Origin: CAZIDL01 sp964537825
GTDB lineage: Bacteria > Bacteroidota > Bacteroidia > Flavobacteriales_D > CAYVSK01
Length of the DNA stretch: 57,212 nt
NCBI GenBank assembly: GCA_964537825.1
Contig: CAZIDL010000007.1
Location: 1 to 57,212 of the forward strand
Reading direction: 5' to 3'
Part shown: positions 43,801 through 51,460 of the stretch, one piece after another
How the letters are laid out: each line of letters starts with the position of its first letter
Numbering within the stretch: position 1 is the stretch's first letter
Notes under the pieces: generated by a model
What the model saw: the letters and a program-made list of their open reading frames with translations, nothing else
What the model was told of the DNA's origin: nothing
The model's database searches: none
Program-made: the position numbers and the translations under genes

Positions 43801-44690
43801 ATTCCGACGCTTTCGTCGTAGCCTATGAGGGAGGAGAAAGGATCGCGATCAGCGAAGCGGATGCACGGACGGGCAGTTCCGACGCAGCGAGCGAAACAGC
43901 GGAGAGCGGATCAGGAACTGGTCCTGAACCCGCATCGGGACCGATCGACCAGATCGATGGACTCTTCTTTACCGTACAGGTCGGCGTTTATAGCGATCGG
44001 CTCGGAAGGAAGGGGCCCCTTCGAGGGATCGAACCGCTTTATGTGAAACGAACGAATAAAGGCAACTACCGCTATTCCACGGGCGTATTCTCTAGTGTGG
44101 AAGAAGCTCAAAGCAAAAAAGAGGGCGTTAAGGCCAAAGGCATCGAGGACGCGTTCGTCACTGCATACCAGAACGGACAACGCATCACGATCAGCAAAGC
44201 TGAAGAGCTGATCCGAACCGAGGGGCGGAGCATCCTTCACGGAAAGGAAGAAGAAGAAAAGCCAGGAAAAGAAGAAGCGAGCAAGGACGATCAGCAGGGA
44301 ACTCCTGAGAACGAAAGCGCGGATCAAAAAGAAAGCTCCGGGGAAGGAACAGCGGAAAAGGAGAGCGATGCAGGAACTGGCGAAGGAGAAAAAGAGCGCG
44401 ATATCCGACCTGAGGACATCAAGATCCGCGTTGACCTTGGAACTTATGAGGACCAGGTCCCCAACAAGGTCGCCCGGGTGATCCTCAACAGTTCCGGAGA
44501 AGGCATCAAGGAGCGTGAGACCGAGGAAGGCCACACCAATTTCAGGACCAAAGCCTATCCCTCGTTAGAAGCTGCGAACCGAACCCACCGTAAATTCGTT
44601 AAAAAAGGGATCGAGCAAGCAAAGATCATTACTTTGGCGAACGGGAAAAAGATCCCAAAAGAACGAGCAGCCAAGATCCTCAGTGAGTAA
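37878..44690 (+). CDS. Giant envelope protein: TPR, propeller-like repeats, regulatory-like domain, long charged coiled coil, three SPOR domains
   Basis: The 2270-residue protein has a signal peptide ending AQGQ, TPR units (about 30-150), PD40/beta-propeller-like repeats (about 200-345: TIYYSSYGDD, NLYFCSKGHNSMGGYDIFRA), a carboxypeptidase-regulatory-like domain (about 350-430), then about 1400 residues of highly charged helix rich in Lys, Glu and Ala, and an acidic Ser/Gly/Glu-rich region. Three SPOR domains end it (about 1915-1995, 2029-2110, 2175-2268, e.g. FYQVQVGAFRSS). SPOR domains bind peptidoglycan stripped of stem peptides, so it should be a periplasmic protein at the cell wall. The first part recalls PorE of the type IX system, but the OmpA domain is replaced. 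About six copies of a 100-residue repeat lie at 861-1640. Confidence 0.88.
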   Translation: MRSISAHITLSLLFAILGGLCSLPAQGQNDFESIEDLKDKAEDLFEEQKFVKAMPLYSQLLSHKPEDPIYNYKYGVCALYGQADKEKPLKHLKYAAKKEEVPPPVYYYLGRTYHRNYRFGEAIQAYERFKEQGDPDELPVERQLRMAKSGKSLMEGPNELVVKNKTRTAKEEFFRYYEPKGVDGQILVAPEDIRKEADKERGHRSVIFFPSGSKTIYYSSYGDDEENGKDLYKVKQLPNGEWAKPQKLKGKVNSSLDEDYPFKPPQSKNLYFCSKGHNSMGGYDIFRAEFDPSTNSYGEPENLDFPINSPDDDLFYLTDRTNNLAYFASGRSSDAEHLHIYEVRIEKIPMRTAILKGKFKNRVDSSQRKAKIIVKDGKTNEKVGVFNSSAKNGDYLITVPKSGRYKFLVRPASSEYEHEGMVEVPQLEEIRPLKQSLILKKKGGKEKLVIKNQFDERFKNEDAILSQVMKQKAELDVNDSKAMQEKLKEAKEAKQQKEKADSAKAGKKVQELIADAEEEAGTLQKKAQKNEEKGEKAFSKAKEEQKEAAEASAKADSLIEAAKGTSDPDDQEEKMQKADSLQELSVDKNRKAQNAYQLGKELEKKAEAQREAAEKAKAFASDLKKALEENSKTEALDKVAKQKEAWTEAKEKVERKKSAPGSMGEEAKALEERADQKLEEGQRARQKSRELEERISNLDRRIPEASGEKEEKLRKERKLARRKLERTRAKADSAFAQADALQKKADKKSEHADLLARMENENEELTTGSTEKWTPSDKKALEKALDDVQKANQERESTGLLAQHRSEKQEGSSKGGKEGKTKSSGSQDSGSRTPSEEGGTPSDQQEEKVNASANAGGAEREDQEAFTLDEADPSVQQEIQEADPSYEEDLGAIRQNKDLSPQERQKKIRQREEELANKIGDRIEEKEQELEGSDDPQQREKLDQEIEKLREARGKLSKKVTQKREGKKTARTDASDENGATSSDREKESSDTSTVSRKEGVEDQEAFTLDEADPSVQQEIQEADPSYEEDLGAIRQNKDLSPQERQKKIRQREEELANKIGDRIEEKEQELEGSDDPQQREKLDQEIEKLREARGKLSKKVTQKREGRSTETPRETEQKAGSSPEKRSGPSAYSIEEADPTAREALKELDPNHDQDIQEIRNDTELTQREKQEQIREREQTLAERVEEGIEQKEQRLKEEGISKDRKEALQKEINALKKVRNELESGSELTAENRKKGTQRTRNGTSAPAEGTTGSERDASGNESKGDAADEGEGERTPPTSKLGSKERELLEKEDPGYEKDIQEIETSDRSRAEKDLARAERTEELVDELDERIEQAQRKLSRSNDPDTLRATSQKIEDLRSLRDKKEKEADRLRAKAAGDQVALAREEEGKARNENESGTEKGKGSDEESAGSGRKGKEGTGAQEDAEEERTKSSEPVEESSDEDRMADKGRTAKVPRSADPSYRSDMKRIEEEADPAEPSYYRRKAERESKASDRISRVLDSTKKALDKTEDPAKRRELTQKIEGLEKAQEEARERQQRFQAYAGNKNEASDPAKRIRSSYEADREALEKSSLGEEERQSLKAEQRKEALASVESALRKEKTIREEVDKGPIRQKADRRIRKLENLKKDIREAGQDTDQQKTASGKEQEKARERVRAILADEEGGSEDGTSEKDSTRQRTAEKKAAKAAVFAGKKRSEAKKLREEIEEGEGSEEEKRRKRVQAMVLEEKADSAQQMAEAFDKLSGEGDDEGAKGDILAVKGQEKGAEGTESDGSSSEEKTPSEEREGSGTEGTGSESSSSGTEGDDSSSDDGTNAKTGKAAAGSEEGSEGGDSKSDEDSKEVAEKGDPDEEGTNAGAEEEGSSTEATDLSSEVLSMEDPAVIEEKGNVFAETEGAAYSAENPIPRDPEMPKKVFYQVQVGAFRSSIPEDHFKGFAPLIGKTGDDGITRYRAGFFKDREEAERAKKKIQQKGYSDAFVVAYEGGERIAISEADARTGSSDAASETAESGSGTGPEPASGPIDQIDGLFFTVQVGVYSDRLGRKGPLRGIEPLYVKRTNKGNYRYSTGVFSSVEEAQSKKEGVKAKGIEDAFVTAYQNGQRITISKAEELIRTEGRSILHGKEEEEKPGKEEASKDDQQGTPENESADQKESSGEGTAEKESDAGTGEGEKERDIRPEDIKIRVDLGTYEDQVPNKVARVILNSSGEGIKERETEEGHTNFRTKAYPSLEAANRTHRKFVKKGIEQAKIITLANGKKIPKERAAKILSE
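40457..40774 (+). repeat. 318-bp perfect direct repeat, copy 1
   Basis: Bases 40457-40774 are identical to 40880-41197. The length is exactly 106 codons, so the frame is kept. It encodes a charged helical unit with EADPSVQQEIQEADPSYEED. Confidence 0.95.
40880..41197 (+). repeat. 318-bp perfect direct repeat, copy 2
   Basis: Identical to the copy 423 bases upstream, separated by a 105-base linker of different sequence. Identity at every base, including silent positions, implies recent duplication or gene conversion. Confidence 0.95.
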
Positions 44691-45003
44691 GGATAAAAAC
44701 GATGACGCAATGATGCAAGACCTTTGGAACAACATCGTCCCCGAAGAGGAAACGGTCCCTGAAAAAAAGACCGAGGAAGCCCCTGAGCATGAGTTGATCC
44801 TCTATAACGACGACGTGAACACTTTCGATCACGTTATTGCCTGCCTTATCCGATATTGCGAACACGATGAACTCCAGGCAGAACAGTGCAGCCTGATCGT
44901 CCACTACAACGGAAAATGCACTGTTAAAAAAGGGGGCTTCGACGACCTCCGTCCCAAATGCGAGGCATTGCTCGATAATGACCTTACAGCCGATATCGAG
45001 TGA
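44683..45003 (+). CDS. clpS: ClpS, adaptor of the ClpAP protease
   Basis: The 106-residue protein delivers N-degron substrates to ClpA. The core LILYNDDVNTFDHVIACLI matches the family signature (NDD and a Phe/His pocket), and the C-terminal part is shaped as usual, although the stretch YNGKCTVKKG is less typical than the HxxG region of proteobacterial ClpS. The start is a GTG eight bases inside the preceding gene. An ATG at 44710 (MMQDLW) is an alternative. Bacteroidota often place clpS next to tpiA and prmA, with the giants and plsY inserted between them here. Confidence 0.9.
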   Translation: MSKDKNDDAMMQDLWNNIVPEEETVPEKKTEEAPEHELILYNDDVNTFDHVIACLIRYCEHDELQAEQCSLIVHYNGKCTVKKGGFDDLRPKCEALLDNDLTADIE

Positions 45004-45040
45004 AGCCTTCTCCCTTTTCTCCGTTCCGGTTGTCTGAAAC

Positions 45041-46021
45041 TTGCTGCTAAAGAGATTGCCGTTGGCTTCCATCGACCGGAAGGGGATCCTCGCCTTCCTT
45101 CTTCGCCTCATCTTATCGGCGGTGCTCTTTTATGCGGCGATCGCCAAGCTCCGTCCGATCCAACCGTTCATTCTCACGATCGTCGAAGGCGGATGGGTCG
45201 GATGGGATCTGGCTCCGACCGTAGCCAGGCTCGTGATCGGCCTCGAGTTCGTTTTTGCCACCCTCCTCCTATTGGGGAGCTTGAAGCAAAGCGTCCACCG
45301 GTCCTTACTGGTCTTTTTGGGACTCCTCTCCCTTTACCTGATCGTGCTATTGATCAGAGAAGGGAACATTGCGGATTGTGGCTGCATGGGTGCTGCTCAT
45401 AGTATCACCCCGCTCACCTCCCTCATCAAGAACGCAGGCATGATCGCCGCCCTTCTTATCATCATGAATCTCGGAGGAGGGCCGGGTATCGAAAAATATC
45501 AGGGGGCTATAGCGACGGGCGTTCTCCTTCTAGGGCTCGCCGCTCCCTATATTGCGGAACGGCCGGCAAGCTGGGGAAAGAACGCAGGAGATAGCACGCT
45601 CCCGGATTATCCGATGGAACAGTTGAAAGAGATGGTGGAGGAAAAAGATGCGGACCTGGAGCTCGACAGCGGCAAAAGGGTGCTGGTCTTCGTCAGTACG
45701 AGCTGCCACTGGTGCAAAATGGCCACCCGGAAACTCGGGATCATGGATGATCGCCTCGAGAAAGAGCTTCCCCTTTATTTCTTCATGTCCGGAAAGGAGC
45801 AAGACAGGAAGGATTTCTGGGAAGAAACGCGTGCGGGCCCTTATCCTTCGACCCTCCTGGAATTGAACGAGCTTATGAATTACACCGGAGGGGGGTTCCC
45901 TGCGGTCCTGTTGACCGAGGACGGAAAAGCGATAGCGCTCCTCGGCTTCAATTCCATCCGTGAAGAAAGGATGCGAGCATTTCTGAACGAAGGAAAAGAG
46001 GGATCTCAGGAAGCCCGGTAA
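45041..46021 (+). CDS. DoxX/MauE-like membrane protein with thioredoxin-like tail
   Basis: The 326-residue protein has four helices of the DoxX/MauE type (residues about 15-145) with DCGCMG, another helix near 155-172, then a periplasmic thioredoxin-like domain (about 200-320) with the pair CHWC. It thus has a DCGC motif in the membrane part and a real CxxC in the tail, unlike its relative at 28514. A role in thiol oxidation or reduction is inferred. No ATG is available near the N-terminus, so a TTG start (45041 or 45056) is likely. It runs 16 bases into the hemB 3' end on the other strand. Confidence 0.8.
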   Translation: MLLKRLPLASIDRKGILAFLLRLILSAVLFYAAIAKLRPIQPFILTIVEGGWVGWDLAPTVARLVIGLEFVFATLLLLGSLKQSVHRSLLVFLGLLSLYLIVLLIREGNIADCGCMGAAHSITPLTSLIKNAGMIAALLIIMNLGGGPGIEKYQGAIATGVLLLGLAAPYIAERPASWGKNAGDSTLPDYPMEQLKEMVEEKDADLELDSGKRVLVFVSTSCHWCKMATRKLGIMDDRLEKELPLYFFMSGKEQDRKDFWEETRAGPYPSTLLELNELMNYTGGGFPAVLLTEDGKAIALLGFNSIREERMRAFLNEGKEGSQEAR

Positions 46022-46980
46022 CGCTCAGCGAACTCCGTAGCTGCATAACTCAGGATCAGGTCAGCCCCCGCTCTATTTATCGCCAGGAGGCTTTCGTCCA
46101 TGCTCTCCTTTGGATCGAGCCATCCCTTCTCTCCTGCCGCTTTGATCATAGCATACTCCCCGCTCACGTGGTAGGCAGCTATCGGCCTATCGGAAGTTTC
46201 CCGTAAACGACGGATCACATCCAAATAGTGAAGAGCTGGCTTGACCATGAGCATATCAGCACCCTCCTCTTCGTCGAGTTGGGCTTCCAATTCAGCCTCC
46301 CGCGCATTGGCAGGATCCATCTGATAGCTCTTCTTATCGCCACCTTTTGGCGCTGATTCCAGTGCATCCCTGAAAGGACCGTAAAGAGCGCTGGCATATT
46401 TCGCTGTATAAGAAATGATCCCGGTCTCTGAATATCCTCCTTCATCCAACCGATCCCGGATAAAAGCCACCCTTCCGTCCATCATGTCCGAAGGACCGAC
46501 CATATCAGCCCCTGCCTCTGCCTGAACAAAAGCCATTTGGCCCAGGATCGGCAAGGTCTCATCGTTCATTATGCGCCCGTCCTTAACGATCCCATCATGC
46601 CCGTCCGAGCTATAGGGGTCCATCGCAACATCCGTTATCACGCAGACCTCTGGAAAAGCCTCTTTGATATTCCGAATGGCAACGAGGTAAAAGTTCTTTC
46701 GCGAAAGGCCGAAACTGGCCTCCTGATCCTTGAGGTGCTCCGGCACTACCGGGAAAAGGACAAATCGTTCGATCCCCACCTCGATCCCCTTTTCGACAGG
46801 TTCGAGGATCCGATCGACCGAATAACGGTATTGACCAGGCAAGGAAGGCACCTCCTCCTTGACGTTCTCCCCGTCCATTACGAAAAGAGGTTGGGCCAGA
46901 TCCTTCGGCCTTAGCTCGTTTTCGCGTACAGCATCGCGGATCCCTTTTGATGCTCGCAGCCTGCGCGGACGGATCCTCAT
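46006..46980 (-). CDS. hemB: Delta-aminolevulinic acid dehydratase (porphobilinogen synthase)
   Basis: The 324-residue enzyme joins two aminolevulinate molecules to make porphobilinogen for haem. Schiff-base lysines are in SYTAKYASALYG and MVKPALHYLD. The metal site reads DVAMDPYSSDGHDG with no cysteines, so this belongs to the magnesium-type rather than the zinc-type class. It lies 11 bases downstream of the giant peptidase gene, likely in the same transcript, with no obvious functional link. Confidence 0.97.
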   Translation of the reverse strand: MRIRPRRLRASKGIRDAVRENELRPKDLAQPLFVMDGENVKEEVPSLPGQYRYSVDRILEPVEKGIEVGIERFVLFPVVPEHLKDQEASFGLSRKNFYLVAIRNIKEAFPEVCVITDVAMDPYSSDGHDGIVKDGRIMNDETLPILGQMAFVQAEAGADMVGPSDMMDGRVAFIRDRLDEGGYSETGIISYTAKYASALYGPFRDALESAPKGGDKKSYQMDPANAREAELEAQLDEEEGADMLMVKPALHYLDVIRRLRETSDRPIAAYHVSGEYAMIKAAGEKGWLDPKESMDESLLAINRAGADLILSYAATEFAERYRAS

Positions 46981-46991
46981 GAGCGAAGTTC

Positions 46992-49900
46992 TTAGCGTTC
47001 GATCACGAATTTCGATACCTGGGTCTTTCCCGCGTGGTCTTGGAGCTTCAGGAAATAGACGCCGGATCCGAGGGAACGGACATCCACCCTGGTCCTATAA
47101 TGCCCTTGCTCCAGACCCCGCGAAATTTCCTTCACGGTCCTCCCCCGAAGGTCCTCTATACGAATGTTCAGCGAAGCCTTTCTTTTTACCGCTCCCTCGA
47201 TCATCAAGCGATCGCTGGCCGGATTCGGATAAACTGAGAGGGAGGCCAGTTTTCCCCCTTTCTCAGGGATCGAGGTCGGATCTTCGGTGATGTTGATGTT
47301 ATCGAGATAGAGGTTGTTCCCGTTCCCGTTCACATTGAGGAATCGAACGACCAACTCCTTGCTGCCTTTGAAAGAAGCAAGGTCGACGAGCTCTTTGCGC
47401 CAATCCTCATAGCCCTGGGGCATCCAATAGACGGATGTATCCGGTGCAGTCGCCAAAGAGTCTCCGTACTCGTGATATACCAATGAATCGGTCGCCCCGC
47501 AATCTCCCGAAACGAAGATCTGAAGGGACTCGTAATTGAAAACATCCCGCCGAACATAAGCGACTTCAAAGCTCAGGTAAGGTTCGCTCAGGCCTGAGAT
47601 ATCGATGATCTCCGTTCGCAGTTCATCCGCGATCCCATTATCGTCATACCCGAAGTTCTCCACGAAAGCAGACCTGCCGGACCCTCCATCAGGAGCGGGC
47701 ACATTGGTGGCGCGCTCCCAGGTGGTGGGACCCCCTTCATTGATAACGCTCCAGGAGTCCGGCGGAAAGCCGCTTCCTTCGAAATCTTCGGAATAGGGTG
47801 CTTGTCCGGTCGCCCCGACCTGGATGTGATCGGTCTTGACCACGGTGTCGGTCCCATAACTGTTGTAGGCGATCAAACGAACATCGTAGGAACCTTCGCT
47901 ATTGAAGAGCAGTTCAGCCTTCTGATCGTGGGGCCCCGTCCCGTTGACAAAACTCGTCGTAGAAGGGGTTAGCTGCCATGCGATGCTATCGATGGCCCCC
48001 AGGGTCTCATCCTGAAGCGTGACCTGTTGACCGAGACATATATTCCGGGGTGTGGCTTTAAATGCAGCTTCCGGCGGTTGCTCCACGTTGATGAGCCGAA
48101 TGTTATCGAGGGCCAGATCGCTGTGGAACCCATCACCTGTAACGCCACGGAAACGGACCGTGATCTCTTGTCCCTTAAAACCGGTGAGACCCACGCTGTC
48201 ACGGATCCAAACATCCCCCTTGTCCCCACTGACCGGAGGGACCACATCTTTGTGCCATTCTCCTTCCGCGAGCACATCCACGTGAAGCGTTCCCATTTCC
48301 GACCCGTTCATATGATAGGAATAGGCCAGAAGCGCCCCACCATTGCTGATATCGATACAAGGGGTGAGCAATGAAGCCTCTTTTTCCTCACAGCCATAGG
48401 AGGGCTCGATGTAAAGGTATTTGCCTTGAGCAGTGCCAGGATCCGCATCCTCGGATGGCCCCGTATTGGGCGAAGGGGTCGTCCCCTCTCCTACGCGCCA
48501 ATCGATATCGTCCATCGCAGGGTGGGGAGCATTGGTGAGCCCCTGCAGGGAACACCCGTGGGCACAATCCGAGTGCTGCCCTTCACAGACCGACAGACTT
48601 TCCAGGTCCTCGATGTAATGCAAGCTGTCGATCACTGCACTGTACTGCTTGACCTTCGCGATGCTGCTGCTATCGTTGTAAGGATTCTCATCCTTGGGAT
48701 GATCCACCCAAGTCTGAACCTCATGCGTCAAGTTGTTGACGAGCGTGATCGAGTCGGAGAAGTTCAGTACCACCGTCGAATCGGGGGCGAGCGTATCGCT
48801 GTAATTGATGTTGAACGGGATGCCCCCATCGAAGTTGTAATGACAGGAGAAGCTCAGTACACTGTCGTAACCTACGTTCTTCACCTTCACCCTGACCGGG
48901 AGCTTGGTTGAATGACAACCGGGGACCATTCCGCTGGACGGACTCAACATGCTGATCTTCAAATTGGTGTCGAGGGGGCAGTTCGTTATCGTACCCGTCT
49001 TGTAAGGTACGGCCCGAGCCCGGCGTCCTTCACTTCCGTTCGGCGTAATGGCGCTCACGCTGAACCACTGATCCTTTCCGGGGTTGAAAGGCTTCAGGAC
49101 CATGCTCGTATCGGTAACATGCCCGATCGAGTCCATGTAGCGATTGCCCAGGGCGTATACGTCGTAAGCCACAGCTCCTTTAGCGCTGTCCCAGACCAAG
49201 GTCGCTGAATCAGGACAGACCTTCTCAAAACGAATGTTGCTGGCCGTATCGATGATGGCAAAAGGAGCATCGTTCGTATCCGCACTCCCTCCCCGGCTTA
49301 TCCTTATAAACGCTTTCCCGCTCAGGGTGTCCGGAACGGCCCAGTCGTAAGAACGTTCATCCCCGCTGATCCCGGTTGCGAGATTCGACCAGGTACTGCC
49401 GCTGTCCGTGGAATAAGCGAGGTCGAACGTCCCCGTATCTCCGAACGCATCCCAACGAAGCTTTTCGCTATCGTTCGGCACGAAGCCCTCCCCTCCGCGC
49501 GGATAAGTGAGCTCAACCTCCTCCTGCATGTAGGAATAAACCAGGTAATAAGGCTGAGGACCTTGCGGCAATGAGTAGCCTTCCACCTTCAGATCGTAGG
49601 TTCCGGAGGCTGGCGTTGCGAGGGTGACCTGCTCCACGTTATTGAGCGAATCACGACCCCGCGTAGCGGGTGCATCGAGGGACGATCCGCTCGGGGAATG
49701 ATCGAGCACCCATGGATCGTAAGTACTCCCTCCGGGGGTATTGAGCTGGATGTTAAGGTCGTTGACGAGGGCTTTAGAGGCTGAGGGCGAGCCTGCCGGA
49801 TCGGCCCAGTAGACCATGACCCGAAGTTCTTCCACACCGCTTGGGACCGTGATGTTATGGGTGTTCGTATCGCCCTGACCGATCGTATCCGCCTTATAGC

Positions 49901-51416
49901 GGTCGTCCTCGATGAGCCGATAAGCTCGGGCTGCATTGATACGGCCCCACCCTGTATTGAAATCCGGGCCGCGATCGTCAAGATCTTCCGCCGTGTTCAG
50001 TAGCGATGCTTTAATGAGGGCCGAAGAAGGGAATTGGCCCCCGTTCAGCTCCTTGTAGGCATCGTATAGCTGAGCGATCACACCGGCAATGCCCGGTGAT
50101 GCTGCTGAAGTCCCGCCACCCGGGTCGTAGATATTGCCTTCATCCGTGGATAACTGGCCAGCTCCGTTGGCACACAGATCGGGTTTGATCCGACCATCCT
50201 CAGCCGGCCCCCGGCTGCTGCTACTTGCAAGGGTATCCTCATCATCCAGGTTCCCCGATGCGATCACGTTCTTGCCTTGCTTGGTCCCACCAGTGATGTT
50301 CCCCCATCCCTGAGCACCGTAACCACAATCACTGGAAGCACTGTTACCGGCGGAGAAAACGTGGATCAGCTCCGGGTTCTGGTAGATCTGCTGATCGGCG
50401 TTCTGCGCATCGCTATCGTAATCGTTGCAACCTTGGCTGTAGGAAGTCGAAGTGATACGGGTGCCGAGGTTGTTGAGGTTGGTGACCGCATCGTTGATGT
50501 GCGGATAGCCACTGATGTGGTACATGTGCAGATAAGCCCCGCTGGCCATTCCCTGGATCGTTGGGTCAAGATTCCCGGCCCCGACAGCGATGCCCGCGGT
50601 CATGTCCCCATGGCCTCCACCAAGGTCGCTGTTGTGATCGGTCACCCGTCCTTTGAAGTCGATGTGGGGACCGATCCCTCCATCGTCAGCGATGGCCATT
50701 ACGATGCTGTCCCCATCGTATCGAAGCCCGCCTGGCACCTGGTCATCGATCACATTGGAACGGTGGAGGCTCCTGCCGGTTCGATCGTCCGGGACCGGTC
50801 GGGGGTCGATGGGTTCGGTATAAGCGAGGAAGGGCAAGGAAGCGATACGGGACAAGGACCCTTTGAGCACACGTACCTCTACACGGCGTGATTTCGGAAG
50901 AGTACGAAGGACCTCGGAAGCTTCCCCGCCCTCCGCTTTAAGAGCCTTCTTAAGTGCTTTCATCCCTTTCTGGAAGGGAACGTCAGAAAAGAAACTGAGC
51001 TCGAGCTCGATCATCCGATCATCCACGGCATAAGCAGGATAAGGCTTATCGAGCAGCTCCTCATCGGTCCGCAGTTCTTTTCGTAGAGGAGCCAGGGAGC
51101 GAGCATTATGTTGAAGCAGAAAACCGAGTTCACTTCCCTTTTCAAAGGACACCACATAACTTTTCCGGGGAATGTATTGGAGGAAACGGAACCCATTCGC
51201 TTCCATTCGTTCCCTTGAACGAGCGTCCGGGAGGCGGTCGAAGCTGAGCAGGGCATGCACCCGGCCATCGAAACTCATTCCGGACCATTCCTCCTTTTCC
51301 AGCTGCCCCTCGATATCGTGCGGGATCGGATACGTACCGCTCTCAAGGCTCAGGACCGGTTGGGCCTGAAGCGAGCATGCAACGAAAAGCAAACAAAGGG
51401 ATAGAAAGGTCCGCAT
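46992..51416 (-). CDS. Secreted multidomain S8 (subtilisin-like) peptidase with type IX sorting domain
   Basis: From the ATG at 51416 the product is 1474 residues: signal peptide (FLSLCLLFVACSLQAQ), a propeptide-like region to about 200, then the S8 domain with Asp near 244 (AIADDGG), His269 (GGGHGDMTAGI), oxyanion Asn near 358 (SAGNS) and Ser437 (GGGTSAASPG). Later domains include a P/jelly-roll-like one (about 525-630), a fibronectin-like one, two adhesin/MAM-like ones with DNIRLIN and DNINIT ends, and a PKD-like one. The C-terminus is a type IX sorting domain (LSVYPNPASDRLMIEG ... GVYFLKL). It should be exported to the surface or medium. An upstream ATG at 51458 would hide the signal peptide. 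Confidence 0.93.
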   Translation of the reverse strand: MRTFLSLCLLFVACSLQAQPVLSLESGTYPIPHDIEGQLEKEEWSGMSFDGRVHALLSFDRLPDARSRERMEANGFRFLQYIPRKSYVVSFEKGSELGFLLQHNARSLAPLRKELRTDEELLDKPYPAYAVDDRMIELELSFFSDVPFQKGMKALKKALKAEGGEASEVLRTLPKSRRVEVRVLKGSLSRIASLPFLAYTEPIDPRPVPDDRTGRSLHRSNVIDDQVPGGLRYDGDSIVMAIADDGGIGPHIDFKGRVTDHNSDLGGGHGDMTAGIAVGAGNLDPTIQGMASGAYLHMYHISGYPHINDAVTNLNNLGTRITSTSYSQGCNDYDSDAQNADQQIYQNPELIHVFSAGNSASSDCGYGAQGWGNITGGTKQGKNVIASGNLDDEDTLASSSSRGPAEDGRIKPDLCANGAGQLSTDEGNIYDPGGGTSAASPGIAGVIAQLYDAYKELNGGQFPSSALIKASLLNTAEDLDDRGPDFNTGWGRINAARAYRLIEDDRYKADTIGQGDTNTHNITVPSGVEELRVMVYWADPAGSPSASKALVNDLNIQLNTPGGSTYDPWVLDHSPSGSSLDAPATRGRDSLNNVEQVTLATPASGTYDLKVEGYSLPQGPQPYYLVYSYMQEEVELTYPRGGEGFVPNDSEKLRWDAFGDTGTFDLAYSTDSGSTWSNLATGISGDERSYDWAVPDTLSGKAFIRISRGGSADTNDAPFAIIDTASNIRFEKVCPDSATLVWDSAKGAVAYDVYALGNRYMDSIGHVTDTSMVLKPFNPGKDQWFSVSAITPNGSEGRRARAVPYKTGTITNCPLDTNLKISMLSPSSGMVPGCHSTKLPVRVKVKNVGYDSVLSFSCHYNFDGGIPFNINYSDTLAPDSTVVLNFSDSITLVNNLTHEVQTWVDHPKDENPYNDSSSIAKVKQYSAVIDSLHYIEDLESLSVCEGQHSDCAHGCSLQGLTNAPHPAMDDIDWRVGEGTTPSPNTGPSEDADPGTAQGKYLYIEPSYGCEEKEASLLTPCIDISNGGALLAYSYHMNGSEMGTLHVDVLAEGEWHKDVVPPVSGDKGDVWIRDSVGLTGFKGQEITVRFRGVTGDGFHSDLALDNIRLINVEQPPEAAFKATPRNICLGQQVTLQDETLGAIDSIAWQLTPSTTSFVNGTGPHDQKAELLFNSEGSYDVRLIAYNSYGTDTVVKTDHIQVGATGQAPYSEDFEGSGFPPDSWSVINEGGPTTWERATNVPAPDGGSGRSAFVENFGYDDNGIADELRTEIIDISGLSEPYLSFEVAYVRRDVFNYESLQIFVSGDCGATDSLVYHEYGDSLATAPDTSVYWMPQGYEDWRKELVDLASFKGSKELVVRFLNVNGNGNNLYLDNINITEDPTSIPEKGGKLASLSVYPNPASDRLMIEGAVKRKASLNIRIEDLRGRTVKEISRGLEQGHYRTRVDVRSLGSGVYFLKLQDHAGKTQVSKFVIER

Positions 51417-51460
51417 AGGCGAATGAAAAAGGTCCAAGGCAGGAATGAAGTTAGCCAATT

